Positions 1 to 9,042 of a stretch of DNA of 64,000 nt are shown piece after piece. The DNA is taken from the NCBI GenBank assembly GCA_003676145.1, contig NAUB01000029.1:53346-117345 (forward strand), written 5' to 3'. The position numbers and the translations under genes were made by a program. Source of the DNA: a gamma proteobacterium symbiont of Stewartia floridana. GTDB lineage: Bacteria > Pseudomonadota > Gammaproteobacteria > Chromatiales > Chromatiaceae. The notes below the pieces were generated by a model that made no database searches, was not told the DNA's origin, and saw only the letters and a program-made list of their open reading frames with translations. Positions within the stretch are counted from its first letter, which is position 1. Every line of letters starts with the position of its first letter.

Positions 1-267
1 AAACACACCCCAGCCTTTAAAAATCAAGGCGACCAAGTAATAACTTAGTAATATAGTCAGGTATTATGGTTTGCAAGAGCTAAACACAATCGAATTTCAG
101 GGGAATAGCGGGGCTGACAATTCCCCTAATCGATATAATTGTTTAATAATCAATAAGATAGAAATAAAACAAACAACTGAAACACTCCCTATACCCTAAT
201 TGCTTAAGGGTTACACAGGGAGCCGGGTAGCGGTGCATTCTGCTGATTGACCGGGAGTCTTGGATGG
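1..267. other. Non-coding left edge
   Basis: AT-rich stretch before the first gene's stop codon. I see no convincing reading frame, tRNA or terminator with a T-run. It probably holds the downstream flank of the minus-strand gene that follows. Confidence 0.4.
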
Positions 268-1023
268 CTAACCTTCAAGAATCGATTTGACACCCTTCGA
301 GATCAGACGCTCATAGAGGAACTTCTTTTTACCATCCATTTCGACCCCCAGGCCATCAAGCATGGTAAACAGATCATCAATGATGATTTCCGAGATATGC
401 TGGCCATCACGCAGTGACTCTTCAAGATCACTGTTCATCGCCAGCATGCAGGCCAGTGCACCAATCAGATTCAATTCATCCAGGGTACTCTCAGACGAAT
501 CCAGGGAGTGGCTGTCAGAGGACGGTGTCAGCAATTGGCTGTCGTGGGTTGGCGTCAGTGGTTGACTGTCCGGGGAGGGATCGGCCGGCACACCAGGTTT
601 GATACCGATCCTGTCGCACATTTGATGCAGATCTTCTTGATAAAAACTGATACTCGAGGGGTAGTTGTAGGCATTGTTACCTTTATCGACCGAGAGGCCG
701 ATGAGCAACTCATCGTCGAACACCAAAAATTTCTGAAACAGCTCTTCTCTGACGACCCCGTTGATACTCATGTGGTGATCGATCAGCGCGCTGTTGCAGG
801 TTACCGGCAGGCCCCGTTTCAGTTCATTGACATCTGCTGGGTAGAGTCTGAGATAGCCATCCACATAGACCCGTTCGTAGGAGCGCTCCTGCACCTCGAC
901 GGAAGCAAATCCGGCAAAATGGAGATAGAGCTCCTCCATCTCACGCAGAATCTTCTCATCGCCAACAAAACGGCAGGCATCATCCCAAGATAGGAAACTC
1001 TCGTCATCGTTGGCAATGGTCAT
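268..1023 (-). CDS. Uncharacterised acidic protein with DSQ/LTP repeats
   Basis: I do not recognise this 251-residue protein. The start is placed at the ATG giving MTIANDDE, because a GAGGAGAAGG stretch lies just upstream and the longer frame adds a Cys-rich leader of low plausibility. It has no signal peptide or membrane segment, so it should be cytoplasmic. A globular N-terminal part of about 150 residues is followed by a low-complexity linker in which a unit like DSQ-LTP recurs three to four times (DSQPLTP, DSQLLTP, DSHSLD), then an acidic helical C-terminus of about 70 residues. It stands alone, followed by a non-coding stretch and the convergently unrelated sdaA. No function is proposed. 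Confidence 0.7.
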   Translation of the reverse strand: MTIANDDESFLSWDDACRFVGDEKILREMEELYLHFAGFASVEVQERSYERVYVDGYLRLYPADVNELKRGLPVTCNSALIDHHMSINGVVREELFQKFLVFDDELLIGLSVDKGNNAYNYPSSISFYQEDLHQMCDRIGIKPGVPADPSPDSQPLTPTHDSQLLTPSSDSHSLDSSESTLDELNLIGALACMLAMNSDLEESLRDGQHISEIIIDDLFTMLDGLGVEMDGKKKFLYERLISKGVKSILEG

Positions 1024-1232
1024 GGTGCATCCTTCTCCTCTCCAACTGCAGGCCCGACAGCAGTGCAACTGATTTTAATCCCTAATCAGAAGCAATCAAA
1101 TCAGATTTGTCTAGCGATGAGGCAGTCGTCCATCTTCGGCCTGAGTAAGGCTCGCTGCAGCAGACGGTTGCAGACCCGAATTCCAGTTACACAAGTCATT
1201 TACACCCACACAAGTTGGGCTACCCAGTGATT

Positions 1233-1332
1233 CACCGCCAATAAACGCCAATCACCGTAAAATGCCGCGAAAAACAGTTACACAGAGGAGTCTATTCGCG
1301 AAGATTTGCGGTGATTGGCGTTCATTCGCAGC
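1233..1332. repeat. Dispersed inverted repeat (AACGCCAATCACCG type)
   Basis: Two arms of about 38 bp face each other. The left arm (1233-1272) contains AAACGCCAATCACCGTAAA and the right arm (1294-1332) contains its near reverse complement TGCGGTGATTGGCGTTCATT. The same arm sequence recurs between acnD and prpF (55306-55406), and a related AACGCAAAT version occurs at four further places in the window. The rest of the gap 1024-1391 shows no gene. Confidence 0.75.
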
Positions 1333-1391
1333 TTATTCTCTAATGGCCTGTTGCGCCTGATAAAACGCCACGGGGTACAAAAAGGTAACGA

Positions 1392-2768
1392 TCAGCACTC
1401 TACCAGGTTGACCGCCAGACCGCCCCGCGACGTCTCTTTGTACTTTGTCTGCATATCGGCACCCGTCTCCTGCATGGTCTTGATCACCTTGTCGAGGGAG
1501 ACGAAATGGGAGCCATCCCCTCGCAAGGCCATTCGCGCCGCATTGATCGCCTTCACCGCCCCCATGGCATTGCGTTCGATACAAGGTACCTGCACCAATC
1601 CACCCACCGGATCACAGGTCAGACCCAGATTGTGCTCCATACCGATCTCGGCCGCATTCTCAACCTGTTGTGGGGTACCTCCCAGTACCTCGGTCAGGGC
1701 CCCGGCCGCCATGGAACAGGCGGAACCCACCTCCCCCTGGCAACCCACCTCGGCACCGGATATGGAGGCGTTCTCCTTATACAGAATGCCGATCGCACCG
1801 GCACACAGCAGAAAACGCACCACACCCTCTTCGTTGGCACCCGGTGAGTAGCGCCAATAGTAATGGAGTACCGCCGGGATGATCCCTGCCGCCCCATTGG
1901 TCGGTGCAGTAACAACCCGGCCGCCGGCGGCATTCTCTTCATTCACCGCCAGGGCAAACAGATTGACCCAATCCATGGTACCCAGGGGTACGGTGGTCAA
2001 TTCGGAATCATGACTCAGTTGGCGATACAGTCTTGGCGCTCTGCGTTTGACCTTGAGACCACCCGGCAACAGCCCTTCCGTTTCACAGCCCTTCTCGACA
2101 CACTGCTGCATCACATGCCAGATATCCAGCAACTTCTGGTTGATCTCGGCCTTATCCCGCCAGGCCAACTCGTTTTCAAGCATCAACTGACTGATGGATA
2201 AGCCGTTGGCCTCACACTGATCGAGTAACTCCAGACCGCTTTTGAAAGGGTATTTCAACTCAGTCTGCTGCTCGACAATCTGCGGCTCACCCTGCTCATC
2301 GGTCTGCACCACAAATCCACCCCCTACCGAGTAGAACTCGCCGCGCTTGACAGGCTCGCCCGCCTCATCCAGCGCCGTGAACAGCATGCCGTTGGGATGC
2401 AGACCCAGCTGTTTGCGGCGATAGAAGACCAGGTCACGCTCAGGATCCAGCTCGATCACCTGTCCCCCATGGAGCTCGATCTGCCGCTCCACCCGCACCC
2501 GATCCATGCGCAACGGAATCGCATCCACCTCAACCTCTTCCGGGGTCTCACCCTGCAGCCCGAGGATCACTGCTTTATCCGTTCCATGGCCTTTGCCGGT
2601 TGCCCCCAGGGAACCGTATAGCTCTATCTTCAGCCTGCGAATGCCACTCAACAGACCCGCCTCATCGAGTTGCTCGATAAAGCGTTTTGCAGCCAGCATC
2701 GGCCCTACCGTGTGGGAACTGGAGGGTCCGATGCCGATTTTGAAAAGATCGAACACACTGACCGACAT
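1392..2768 (-). CDS. sdaA: L-serine dehydratase (Fe-S dependent, single chain)
   Basis: Deaminates L-serine to pyruvate and ammonia in the cytoplasm using a [4Fe-4S] cluster. The 458-residue protein has the single-chain bacterial layout. The N-terminal beta domain opens with [20 protein letters not shown], the signature segment of this family, and the C-terminal alpha domain carries the glycine/cysteine-rich cluster region ([20 protein letters not shown], then [14 protein letters not shown]). These cysteines fit the usual cluster ligands. The start chosen is the second Met (ATG at 2768), because AGGAG lies 7 bases upstream; a GTG two codons earlier is less likely. It is transcribed alone, with no serine transporter beside it. 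Length and motifs match the family well. Confidence 0.95.
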   Translation of the reverse strand: MSVSVFDLFKIGIGPSSSHTVGPMLAAKRFIEQLDEAGLLSGIRRLKIELYGSLGATGKGHGTDKAVILGLQGETPEEVEVDAIPLRMDRVRVERQIELHGGQVIELDPERDLVFYRRKQLGLHPNGMLFTALDEAGEPVKRGEFYSVGGGFVVQTDEQGEPQIVEQQTELKYPFKSGLELLDQCEANGLSISQLMLENELAWRDKAEINQKLLDIWHVMQQCVEKGCETEGLLPGGLKVKRRAPRLYRQLSHDSELTTVPLGTMDWVNLFALAVNEENAAGGRVVTAPTNGAAGIIPAVLHYYWRYSPGANEEGVVRFLLCAGAIGILYKENASISGAEVGCQGEVGSACSMAAGALTEVLGGTPQQVENAAEIGMEHNLGLTCDPVGGLVQVPCIERNAMGAVKAINAARMALRGDGSHFVSLDKVIKTMQETGADMQTKYKETSRGGLAVNLVEC

Positions 2769-3000
2769 GATCACTCTCCTTTCACTTCTGGAATCGATAA
2801 GATCTCACAACCAGCACGGACAATATACCCACATTGAGCGCAGTTTGGCGCAATCCATTGTGAATAATTAAAACCTGGCCTTCCACTGCCCAACCTCTCT
2901 CATCGAGTGCCTCAATACACCTGCAGCTCTAGCCATATTTTCTATCCACCCATACAGGTAAAATAGACCACTCAACCAAGATACTTCACACTCATCCGTT

Positions 3001-3702
3001 GTGAAAATGAAAACCACTTACAAAGCTATCCTGTTTGACCTTTTTGGCACCTTGCTGAGCGTCTCCAAGGCGGCAAAGGGGCAAGGGCAATTTACCGCAG
3101 ACATACTTGGCTTGGATCGCAAGGCATGGAATCAGGCCTGCTTCAGTGAACACCATGACATTGTGAGTAGTACCGACCACCTGGAGATCGTCAGACGCAT
3201 TGCCCACAGTCTCGATCCATCAATCCCGCTCGACAAAGTCCGTCAGGCGACCGATGCGCGACAGTTGCGGTTCGATACAGCACTGCTCGAAATCGAACCT
3301 GGCATCCTGTCGATTCTGCAGGAGTTGAAACAGCAGGGCTTCATCCTGGGATTGATCTCAAACGCATCAACCGGTGAGGTCAGCGCCTGGCCGGAGTCCC
3401 CGCTTGCCCCCCTGTTTACCAGTGTGCACTTCAGCTGTCAGCAGGGTGTACAGAAACCGGATCCGGAAATCTATCAAATGGCCTTGGCCGAAATGGCCAT
3501 CACTGCCGACTCGGCACTGTTTATCGGCGACGGCAGCAGCGAGGAACACAGCGGTGCCGAAGCCTGTAACATCGACAGCCTGCTGGTGACCTATTTTCTC
3601 GACAGCAGCAGTGAGCTGGAGCTCAAGCGAAGGGGTGAGGGATCGAAAGGACGCATCGGACATATCCGGGAACTGTTGAATCTGGTATCTCCCGATGTTT
3701 GA
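3001..3702 (+). CDS. HAD-superfamily hydrolase
   Basis: A 233-residue cytoplasmic phosphatase-like protein. Motif I is ILFDLFGTLL (nucleophile Asp, with Phe before Gly-Thr), motif II is LISNAS, the motif III lysine is in QKPDPEIY and motif IV is FIGDGSSEE, so all HAD catalytic positions are present. The cap is the small helical type between motifs I and II, which places it near phosphoglycolate phosphatase or haloacid dehalogenase relatives; the substrate cannot be told. The start may be GTG at 3001 or ATG at 3007, as no clear ribosome site separates them. It precedes the RND fusion gene by about 250 bp and need not share its function. Confidence 0.85.
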   Translation: MKMKTTYKAILFDLFGTLLSVSKAAKGQGQFTADILGLDRKAWNQACFSEHHDIVSSTDHLEIVRRIAHSLDPSIPLDKVRQATDARQLRFDTALLEIEPGILSILQELKQQGFILGLISNASTGEVSAWPESPLAPLFTSVHFSCQQGVQKPDPEIYQMALAEMAITADSALFIGDGSSEEHSGAEACNIDSLLVTYFLDSSSELELKRRGEGSKGRIGHIRELLNLVSPDV

Positions 3703-3950
3703 TTGAAAAGCACCCTGAGCTGGAAACCAGATGGAGCCAGTTTCGCCGCGTTGTTTATCCATGCTTGATTTGTGGGATTTGTCCGAGTAAAGCCTCAGCA
3801 AAACTTCTCAGGTCTATACTAACCTGAAGGATCATTAACATACTCCTAAGCAGTGAGGTGTAACCAAAAGGGTATTTCTTAATGAGGTAATTCGATCCAC
3901 TCAGTCTGAGCGTGGATATTGACCTGCCGACGGATTCGGGAGCTCTCCTC

Positions 3951-6900
3951 ATGACGAAAATCATCTTGTCAGCTGCACGCTATCCAGCCTGGGTGATGGC
4001 AGCACTCTACAGCATCACGCTGCTTGCTCTCAGCTATCTGCCTGAGCTGCGTGTGGAGATCACGGCAGAAGGGATGATGGTCAACAATCCCCCCGCGCTC
4101 GCCGACTATCAACGCACCATGGATACCTTCGGTAGTGAAAACGTCACCATCGTCTACCTGGAGGACGCAAAACTGTTTGAAGCTGAAAATCTCAAAGCGA
4201 TCGAGCAGGCGTTGGCAGAGATTGAGAAGATTCCCCAGGTCTCGCGTACAGTAAGTCTGTTCTCAGTACGCTATCTGCGTACCATCGATGGTTTTATTCA
4301 TACCACTCCCTATTTCAGCCCGATACCCGAAAACCGAGAAATCCTGCAATCCCGTATCCAAGCCGCACTGCTCAACCCGTTGATCGAACGAAATCTGCTC
4401 TCCCACAGCGGCAGCGTCATGGCAATCAATCTTTTTTTCGATCTGGAAAATTACCATCGAGGTTTCGACGAGCAGGTTTCATTGGCGCTGGATGAAGCAA
4501 TTGAGCCTCTGCAGAATCGTTTTAGAAGAGCTTTTCACCTGGGAGACCCATCGGTTCGTTCAGCCATCTCAGAACAGATCCGCAGCGATCAGCTGTTGAT
4601 AATACCACTTGCCCTGGGCGTACTGATTATCACCCTGGCGATCACTCTGGGTAACTGGAAAGCCCCCCTAATACCTCTACTAACGGCGGGGATGAGCGTG
4701 ATCTGGACCCTGGGCATGATGGCAGCCGTCGGCATCCCGGTAAATGTGATGACATCGATCGTACCGGCTCTGCTGATCATCGTGGGTTCAACAGAGGACA
4801 TTCATCTGCTCTCCGAGTATCAGGCTGCCATACGTAAAGGCAAGAGCAACCAACTGGCGCTCAGCCTGATGGCAAAGTTTATGGGTATGGCCATCCTCCT
4901 GACATTCGCAACGACGGCATTGGGTTTTCTTTCAATCTCGATCAATCGTATCGACCTGTTACAACAGTTTGGCCTGATCAGCGCCATCGGTCTGGCGATG
5001 AATTTTCTGATCACCATCACCCTGGTTCCCGCTTCTCTGCAGTTGGCAAGACACTATGGCTTCACCATTCTGTCAACCACTCAACGTCCATACGCCCAAT
5101 TTTCCACCCACCTCTACCAACAACTCTCCCGCTACCCCAAAACCATCATCGCTTCGATACTGCTCCTGATGTCACTCTGTCTGATCTGGGCAACCCAGAT
5201 CAAAATCAACAACAATGTGATGGACTACTTCGACCAATCTTCGGCGTTACCGGAACAGGCTGAACTGTTACAACAGAATCTCTCGGGAATGCAGGCCCTG
5301 TCGATTGTATTGAGCGGTACCCAGGGTACCTTTCTCCAGGTACCTTATCTTGAGGAACTGCACCGACTGCAGGACTATCTGGAGGAGACGGGACGCTTTG
5401 ATAAAAGCTTCTCCTTTGCCGACTTTATTGCCGTGGTGCACAGTGGTATCGACAATGAGTGGCCCGGCACCATCTATCTGCCGGCGAGAAACGAAGTGGT
5501 CAGGGAGTACATGTCCCTGCTTGACCATGTAAACGCAGAGAGCTTTGTCTCCTCAGACTACAGCCAGGCACGTATTCTGGTACGGCATGCTATCAGCTCT
5601 TCCCATGAACTTAATCAGGTGGTTGAAGCGATCAAGGACTATACAGAAACCTGGCTCGATCCCACACTCAAAGTGATGATCACCGGGGGCAGTTATCTGA
5701 ATAGCCAGGCGGTGGATTACATGGCCGATGGCCAGGCAAAATCCCTGCTTCTGATGCTGTTGGTGATCTTTCTCATGATCGCCCTGCTGTTCATGAATCT
5801 GAAAGCAGGCTTGATCGCTGTCGTCGCCAATGCGTTTCCTATCGTGGTGTTGTTTGATGTGATGGGCATGGCCGGTATTGCCCTGGATACCGGCACAACC
5901 ATGGTTGGCGCCATCGCCCTGGGTATCTGTGTCGATCACACCATGCACTTCATGGTGAGATACCAGCGCCTGGCAAGCGACTTCCGTTCTGAATCGGATG
6001 CCCTGCTGCAAGTTATTCAACAGGAGTCGACACCGATCATTGCCACAGCACTCGCACTGGCCGCCGGCTTTCTTACATTGACCTTCTCCAACTTCCCACC
6101 GGTATCCCTGTTTGGTTTACTGAGTGCCCTGGTCATGTGTCTGGCTCTGGTTGGAACCTTTGTACTGATCCCTTTGATGCTGCGTAATACGCGATTGATT
6201 TCAGTCTGGAGCGTGCTTTCACTTCACTTAAGACGCGATGTACTCGACAAGTGTCCGCTGTTCAAAGGCATGCGGCCCTGGCAAGTGAGACAACTGGTGG
6301 CCCTGAGCCGCATCAGAGAGTACCAGGCGGATGAAGCGATTCTCTTGCAAGGCATGAAATACGACACCATGCTGGTTCTGCTCAAGGGGCAGGCAGAAGC
6401 CTGGCATACCCGTCCGGACGGCTCCACTTTTCAAGTCACCACCTATCAGCCCGGTGGTGTATTCGGCGTAACATCACTGGTTTCCAATCGACAGCGTCAG
6501 GCTGATGTGGTGGCGGTCGGTCAGGTGCAGGCTCTGTCATTCAGGTGGGACGGTATTCACCGGATTGCCCGACTGTTTCCCCGGATCGCTTCCCGCTTCC
6601 ATGAGAACCTCTCCACAACCATTGCCCATCGGCTGCTGCATGAACCCTACGATCCCTCCTATCAGGATGACATGTCCGGCCTCTACAGTGCCACTTTCAT
6701 CGAAAAGCTGTTGGAATTCACAGCCGAAAAAGCACATCGGTATGAGGAGCCACTCTGCCTGATCATTCTTAAAATCGAAGGTGAGGATCTGATCATAGCA
6801 AATCATGGAAGACAGCTTCTGCGATGGCTGCTTCATGAGTTCACACATGCAATCAACCAGGCACTGAGAAAAGTTGACCTGCTCTCCCGTTGGGGAACAG

Positions 6901-7136
6901 GAGAGTTCATCATCATCCTGCCGCGAACGGATCACAGCACACTGAATGAGATTGCCTGGCGCTTGAAGCAGAGTCTCAATGAAATAGATTTCGGTGTGAT
7001 CGAAGGTGTGGCGATAGAGGCCCGCTGTGCTCACCTTATGCGGGGCGACACGGCGGAATCACTGATCAAACGTGCAAAATCGAGTCAACCCATCTGGCAA
7101 GTGACTCAACAGGAGATCAAGCAAAAGCGCGCTTGA
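3951..7136 (+). CDS. RND/MMPL-type membrane protein fused to cNMP-binding and degenerate GGDEF domains
   Basis: A 1061-residue protein. Residues 1-750 form an RND-superfamily (MMPL/HpnN-like) core: an N-terminal membrane helix, a large extracytoplasmic loop, a five-helix bundle (LLIIPLALGVLIITLAITLG onward), then the second helix, loop and bundle, including the GICVDHTMHFMVRYQ segment typical of SSD-type transporters. A cyclic-nucleotide-binding-like domain follows (about 760-890, starting CPLFKGMRPWQVRQLVAL). Its phosphate cassette reads FGVTSL..RQRQADV, so the usual Glu of FGE is Val. The end (about 905-1055) is GGDEF-like, but the signature is RWGTGEF and so probably not an active cyclase. 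The ATG at 3951 is chosen for GGGAG 8 bases upstream; an earlier in-frame GTG lacks one. Inference: transport of a lipid-like substrate gated by a nucleotide. Confidence 0.85.
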   Translation: MTKIILSAARYPAWVMAALYSITLLALSYLPELRVEITAEGMMVNNPPALADYQRTMDTFGSENVTIVYLEDAKLFEAENLKAIEQALAEIEKIPQVSRTVSLFSVRYLRTIDGFIHTTPYFSPIPENREILQSRIQAALLNPLIERNLLSHSGSVMAINLFFDLENYHRGFDEQVSLALDEAIEPLQNRFRRAFHLGDPSVRSAISEQIRSDQLLIIPLALGVLIITLAITLGNWKAPLIPLLTAGMSVIWTLGMMAAVGIPVNVMTSIVPALLIIVGSTEDIHLLSEYQAAIRKGKSNQLALSLMAKFMGMAILLTFATTALGFLSISINRIDLLQQFGLISAIGLAMNFLITITLVPASLQLARHYGFTILSTTQRPYAQFSTHLYQQLSRYPKTIIASILLLMSLCLIWATQIKINNNVMDYFDQSSALPEQAELLQQNLSGMQALSIVLSGTQGTFLQVPYLEELHRLQDYLEETGRFDKSFSFADFIAVVHSGIDNEWPGTIYLPARNEVVREYMSLLDHVNAESFVSSDYSQARILVRHAISSSHELNQVVEAIKDYTETWLDPTLKVMITGGSYLNSQAVDYMADGQAKSLLLMLLVIFLMIALLFMNLKAGLIAVVANAFPIVVLFDVMGMAGIALDTGTTMVGAIALGICVDHTMHFMVRYQRLASDFRSESDALLQVIQQESTPIIATALALAAGFLTLTFSNFPPVSLFGLLSALVMCLALVGTFVLIPLMLRNTRLISVWSVLSLHLRRDVLDKCPLFKGMRPWQVRQLVALSRIREYQADEAILLQGMKYDTMLVLLKGQAEAWHTRPDGSTFQVTTYQPGGVFGVTSLVSNRQRQADVVAVGQVQALSFRWDGIHRIARLFPRIASRFHENLSTTIAHRLLHEPYDPSYQDDMSGLYSATFIEKLLEFTAEKAHRYEEPLCLIILKIEGEDLIIANHGRQLLRWLLHEFTHAINQALRKVDLLSRWGTGEFIIILPRTDHSTLNEIAWRLKQSLNEIDFGVIEGVAIEARCAHLMRGDTAESLIKRAKSSQPIWQVTQQEIKQKRA

Positions 7137-7213
7137 CGAATCCAGACAATATGGCTGACGCCGCACGCCAGCTTAAACTCCCGGACCCAAATTCAATCGG
7201 TCCGAGTATATGT

Positions 7214-7239
7214 AAAAAAGGCAGCCCTCAGGCTGCCTT
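7214..7239 (-). terminator. Rho-independent terminator
   Basis: Stem GGCAGCC, loop CTCA, stem GGCTGCC, followed on the minus strand by six T. It ends the minus-strand gene at 7261-7698. The + strand side has only a short TTA, so it would stop the RND gene less well. Confidence 0.85.
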
Positions 7240-7260
7240 ATCAAGTACCCTGTGCGAGAC

Positions 7261-7698
7261 TTACTTGGCGGCGACCAGAGCGGTCACCTTACTCCACTGC
7301 GCATCATCGAGAATTTCCATCATCCGATCACGACAACGGGTTTTACCGGCAATGATCATCAGACGGGTTTTACTTACCGCTTCGGCCATACTGTTGATCT
7401 CATCAGCACTGACCCCATCCAGTGATGCCTGGGCCATCTTCTTTTCGCCCTCGATGACTGACATGACCATCTCATGCATCTTTGAGTGATTTTGTTTTTT
7501 CCACTCCATGACCTGCGCCTTCTGCGCATCACTGAGCTTCAGTTCCTGGGCATTTTTGCTGATAACGGAGACATAGTTGGGTACAGGATTGGCATGCGCC
7601 ATATGTTTCATGAACTGCCCTTTGCCCATATTTCCGGCTTGCGCTGCAGAGAGAGTGAAAAACAGGGCGGTCAGTAACAGAATGGTAATTTTTTTCAT
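7261..7698 (-). CDS. Exported Spy/CpxP-like LTxxQ protein
   Basis: A 145-residue protein with a clear signal peptide (KKITILLLTALFFTLSAAQA), so it is exported to the periplasm. The mature part is helical and Met/Lys-rich and has two segments resembling the LTxxQ motif of Spy/CpxP proteins: LKLSDAQKAQVMEWK and MEILDDAQWSKVTAL. Members of that family act as periplasmic chaperones or metal-stress sensors; whether this one does is inference. The ATG at 7698 is chosen because GAGG lies 6 bases upstream. It is a single gene with its own terminator and no two-component system next to it. Confidence 0.7.
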   Translation of the reverse strand: MKKITILLLTALFFTLSAAQAGNMGKGQFMKHMAHANPVPNYVSVISKNAQELKLSDAQKAQVMEWKKQNHSKMHEMVMSVIEGEKKMAQASLDGVSADEINSMAEAVSKTRLMIIAGKTRCRDRMMEILDDAQWSKVTALVAAK

Positions 7699-7949
7699 TG
7701 ATATCCTCACATAAACAAAACAGAAACAGAGCTATCGCCTATCAACACTATCGTCTATCAACCTCCTAAGCATTGTTATTTATCAATCATCCGGCAAACC
7801 ATCTCCCTACGACCGGACCGAGCTTTACCGGGCCTGGCCAATCGAGGCTGCTCGAGCTCCAGAGTAAAGGCCAGCTTCAACAGGTTTAACTTATTGAAAA
7901 GATCAGGCATCCAATACCGTGTAACAGAAAGACCGTCGACTCAACTGCC

Positions 7950-8321
7950 TTAACGATAGCGGCGATTGGGCGAGGCCCCTGGGCCACCTCGTGGGCCGGG
8001 CGGGTTCTCCCAGTTGGTACCTGGACCACCTCTGGGTCCTGGCGGGTTGTTGTCCCGGTCGTAACGATAGCGGGGATAGGAGCGTTTGTAATACCAGTTG
8101 GATCCTGGACCACCGATCGGTCCGGGTGGGATTGAGCGATAGGGGTAGCGGCGATCAGGTGAGGCTCCCGGTCCACCTGCAGGACCCGGAGGATTCTCCC
8201 AGTTGGTCCCTGGCCCTCCTACCGGACCAGGTGGATTATTATCCAGATCCTTGGCTGAAACCGAGCTGGTTGTAAGGAACAACACAACCGCGAGGGCAAT
8301 CTCCCGATAATTCCTGGTCAC
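7950..8321 (-). CDS. Exported PPGPxGGPG-repeat protein
   Basis: A 123-residue protein with a signal peptide (ALAVVLFLTTSSVSA). The mature part is almost wholly repeats: PPGPxGGPG occurs five times, mostly followed by TNW/SNW or ASPxRR, in the order NW, ASP-RR, NW, then an Arg/Tyr-rich linker, then NW, ASP-RR. The second half is close to a copy of the first, which suggests internal duplication. I know of no function for this pattern. The glycine/proline periodicity is collagen-like but not a strict Gly-X-Y triplet. The start is GTG, supported by GGAGG 6 bases upstream. It is probably periplasmic or surface-located, rigid and basic. Confidence 0.75.
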   Translation of the reverse strand: MTRNYREIALAVVLFLTTSSVSAKDLDNNPPGPVGGPGTNWENPPGPAGGPGASPDRRYPYRSIPPGPIGGPGSNWYYKRSYPRYRYDRDNNPPGPRGGPGTNWENPPGPRGGPGASPNRRYR

Positions 8322-8353
8322 TACACACCTCCTGTCCTGCTATTAAACTTATT

Positions 8354-8384
8354 AGGGCCTGTTAACCCTAATCCAATTGACCCT
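8354..8384. repeat. 31-bp dispersed repeat, copy 1
   Basis: A stretch beginning AGGGCCTGTTAACCCTAATC recurs at 63905-63935 with two differences, on the same strand. Both copies lie outside genes, within about 35 bp of a gene end. Confidence 0.7.
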
Positions 8385-8429
8385 AATTCCATGTCCAAGC
8401 ATAGACGATGGATTGCCAAGCACAAGCGA

Positions 8430-8840
8430 TCACTCCGGTACGCCCTGCCATAACATCTCATAGCCCACTTCATAGGTATCGTCGCAAAAATCGGCCAGGG
8501 CGGAGAACTTCTCCTTGAACAATCGATCCGCGTGGGAACGCTCATGCTGGTCGAAAGATTGCCAGAAGGTTACGATCACAATATCGCCCATGTTCTGGTT
8601 GACCCGCTTGTTCTTATGACTGTCATCCGATCCGACACTGCCCTCTTCCGAGACAAATCCGGCATTGCGATAGACCTGACCACCAATGAATCCACCGTTA
8701 TCATCGCCATAGTTGTTCTTCACCACATTGCACATCTCCCCAAGCAGCAGTTCCACATCCTCAACGCTGACGCCAGACTTGAGATCAACCACATTGAACA
8801 ACATGACACAACCGAACGGAATTTCTATTGGATGAAACAT
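8430..8840 (-). CDS. Hypothetical protein, possible dimeric alpha/beta-barrel (ABM-like)
   Basis: A 136-residue protein without signal peptide or membrane helix. Two beta-alpha-beta units can be imagined: MLFNVVDLKSG followed by the helix VEDVELLLGEMCNVVKN, then IVIVTFWQSFDQHERSH followed by LFKEKFSALADFC. This spacing recalls antibiotic-biosynthesis-monooxygenase (dimeric barrel) proteins, but no diagnostic motif is present and the call is weak. The start has GAGGAG 5 bases upstream, which is a strong site. It is divergent from the peptidoglycan-binding gene at 9043. Confidence 0.6.
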   Translation of the reverse strand: MFHPIEIPFGCVMLFNVVDLKSGVSVEDVELLLGEMCNVVKNNYGDDNGGFIGGQVYRNAGFVSEEGSVGSDDSHKNKRVNQNMGDIVIVTFWQSFDQHERSHADRLFKEKFSALADFCDDTYEVGYEMLWQGVPE

Positions 8841-9042
8841 CTCTACTCCTCTCTCTAGGAATGCTTAGGAACAAGCAGCATAGGCGACTCTGCTTCGATA
8901 ATTAACACCGCTCTGAGTAAGTTAACTAAGTTTCACTTTGTGCAATTTGATTGTGCAGATCCTCTGATAACCATTAACTGCAAATCGAGCTGGCCCCTTC
9001 TATACTATCGAAATATTCCAATTGACTGTTGCGGAGAAACTG

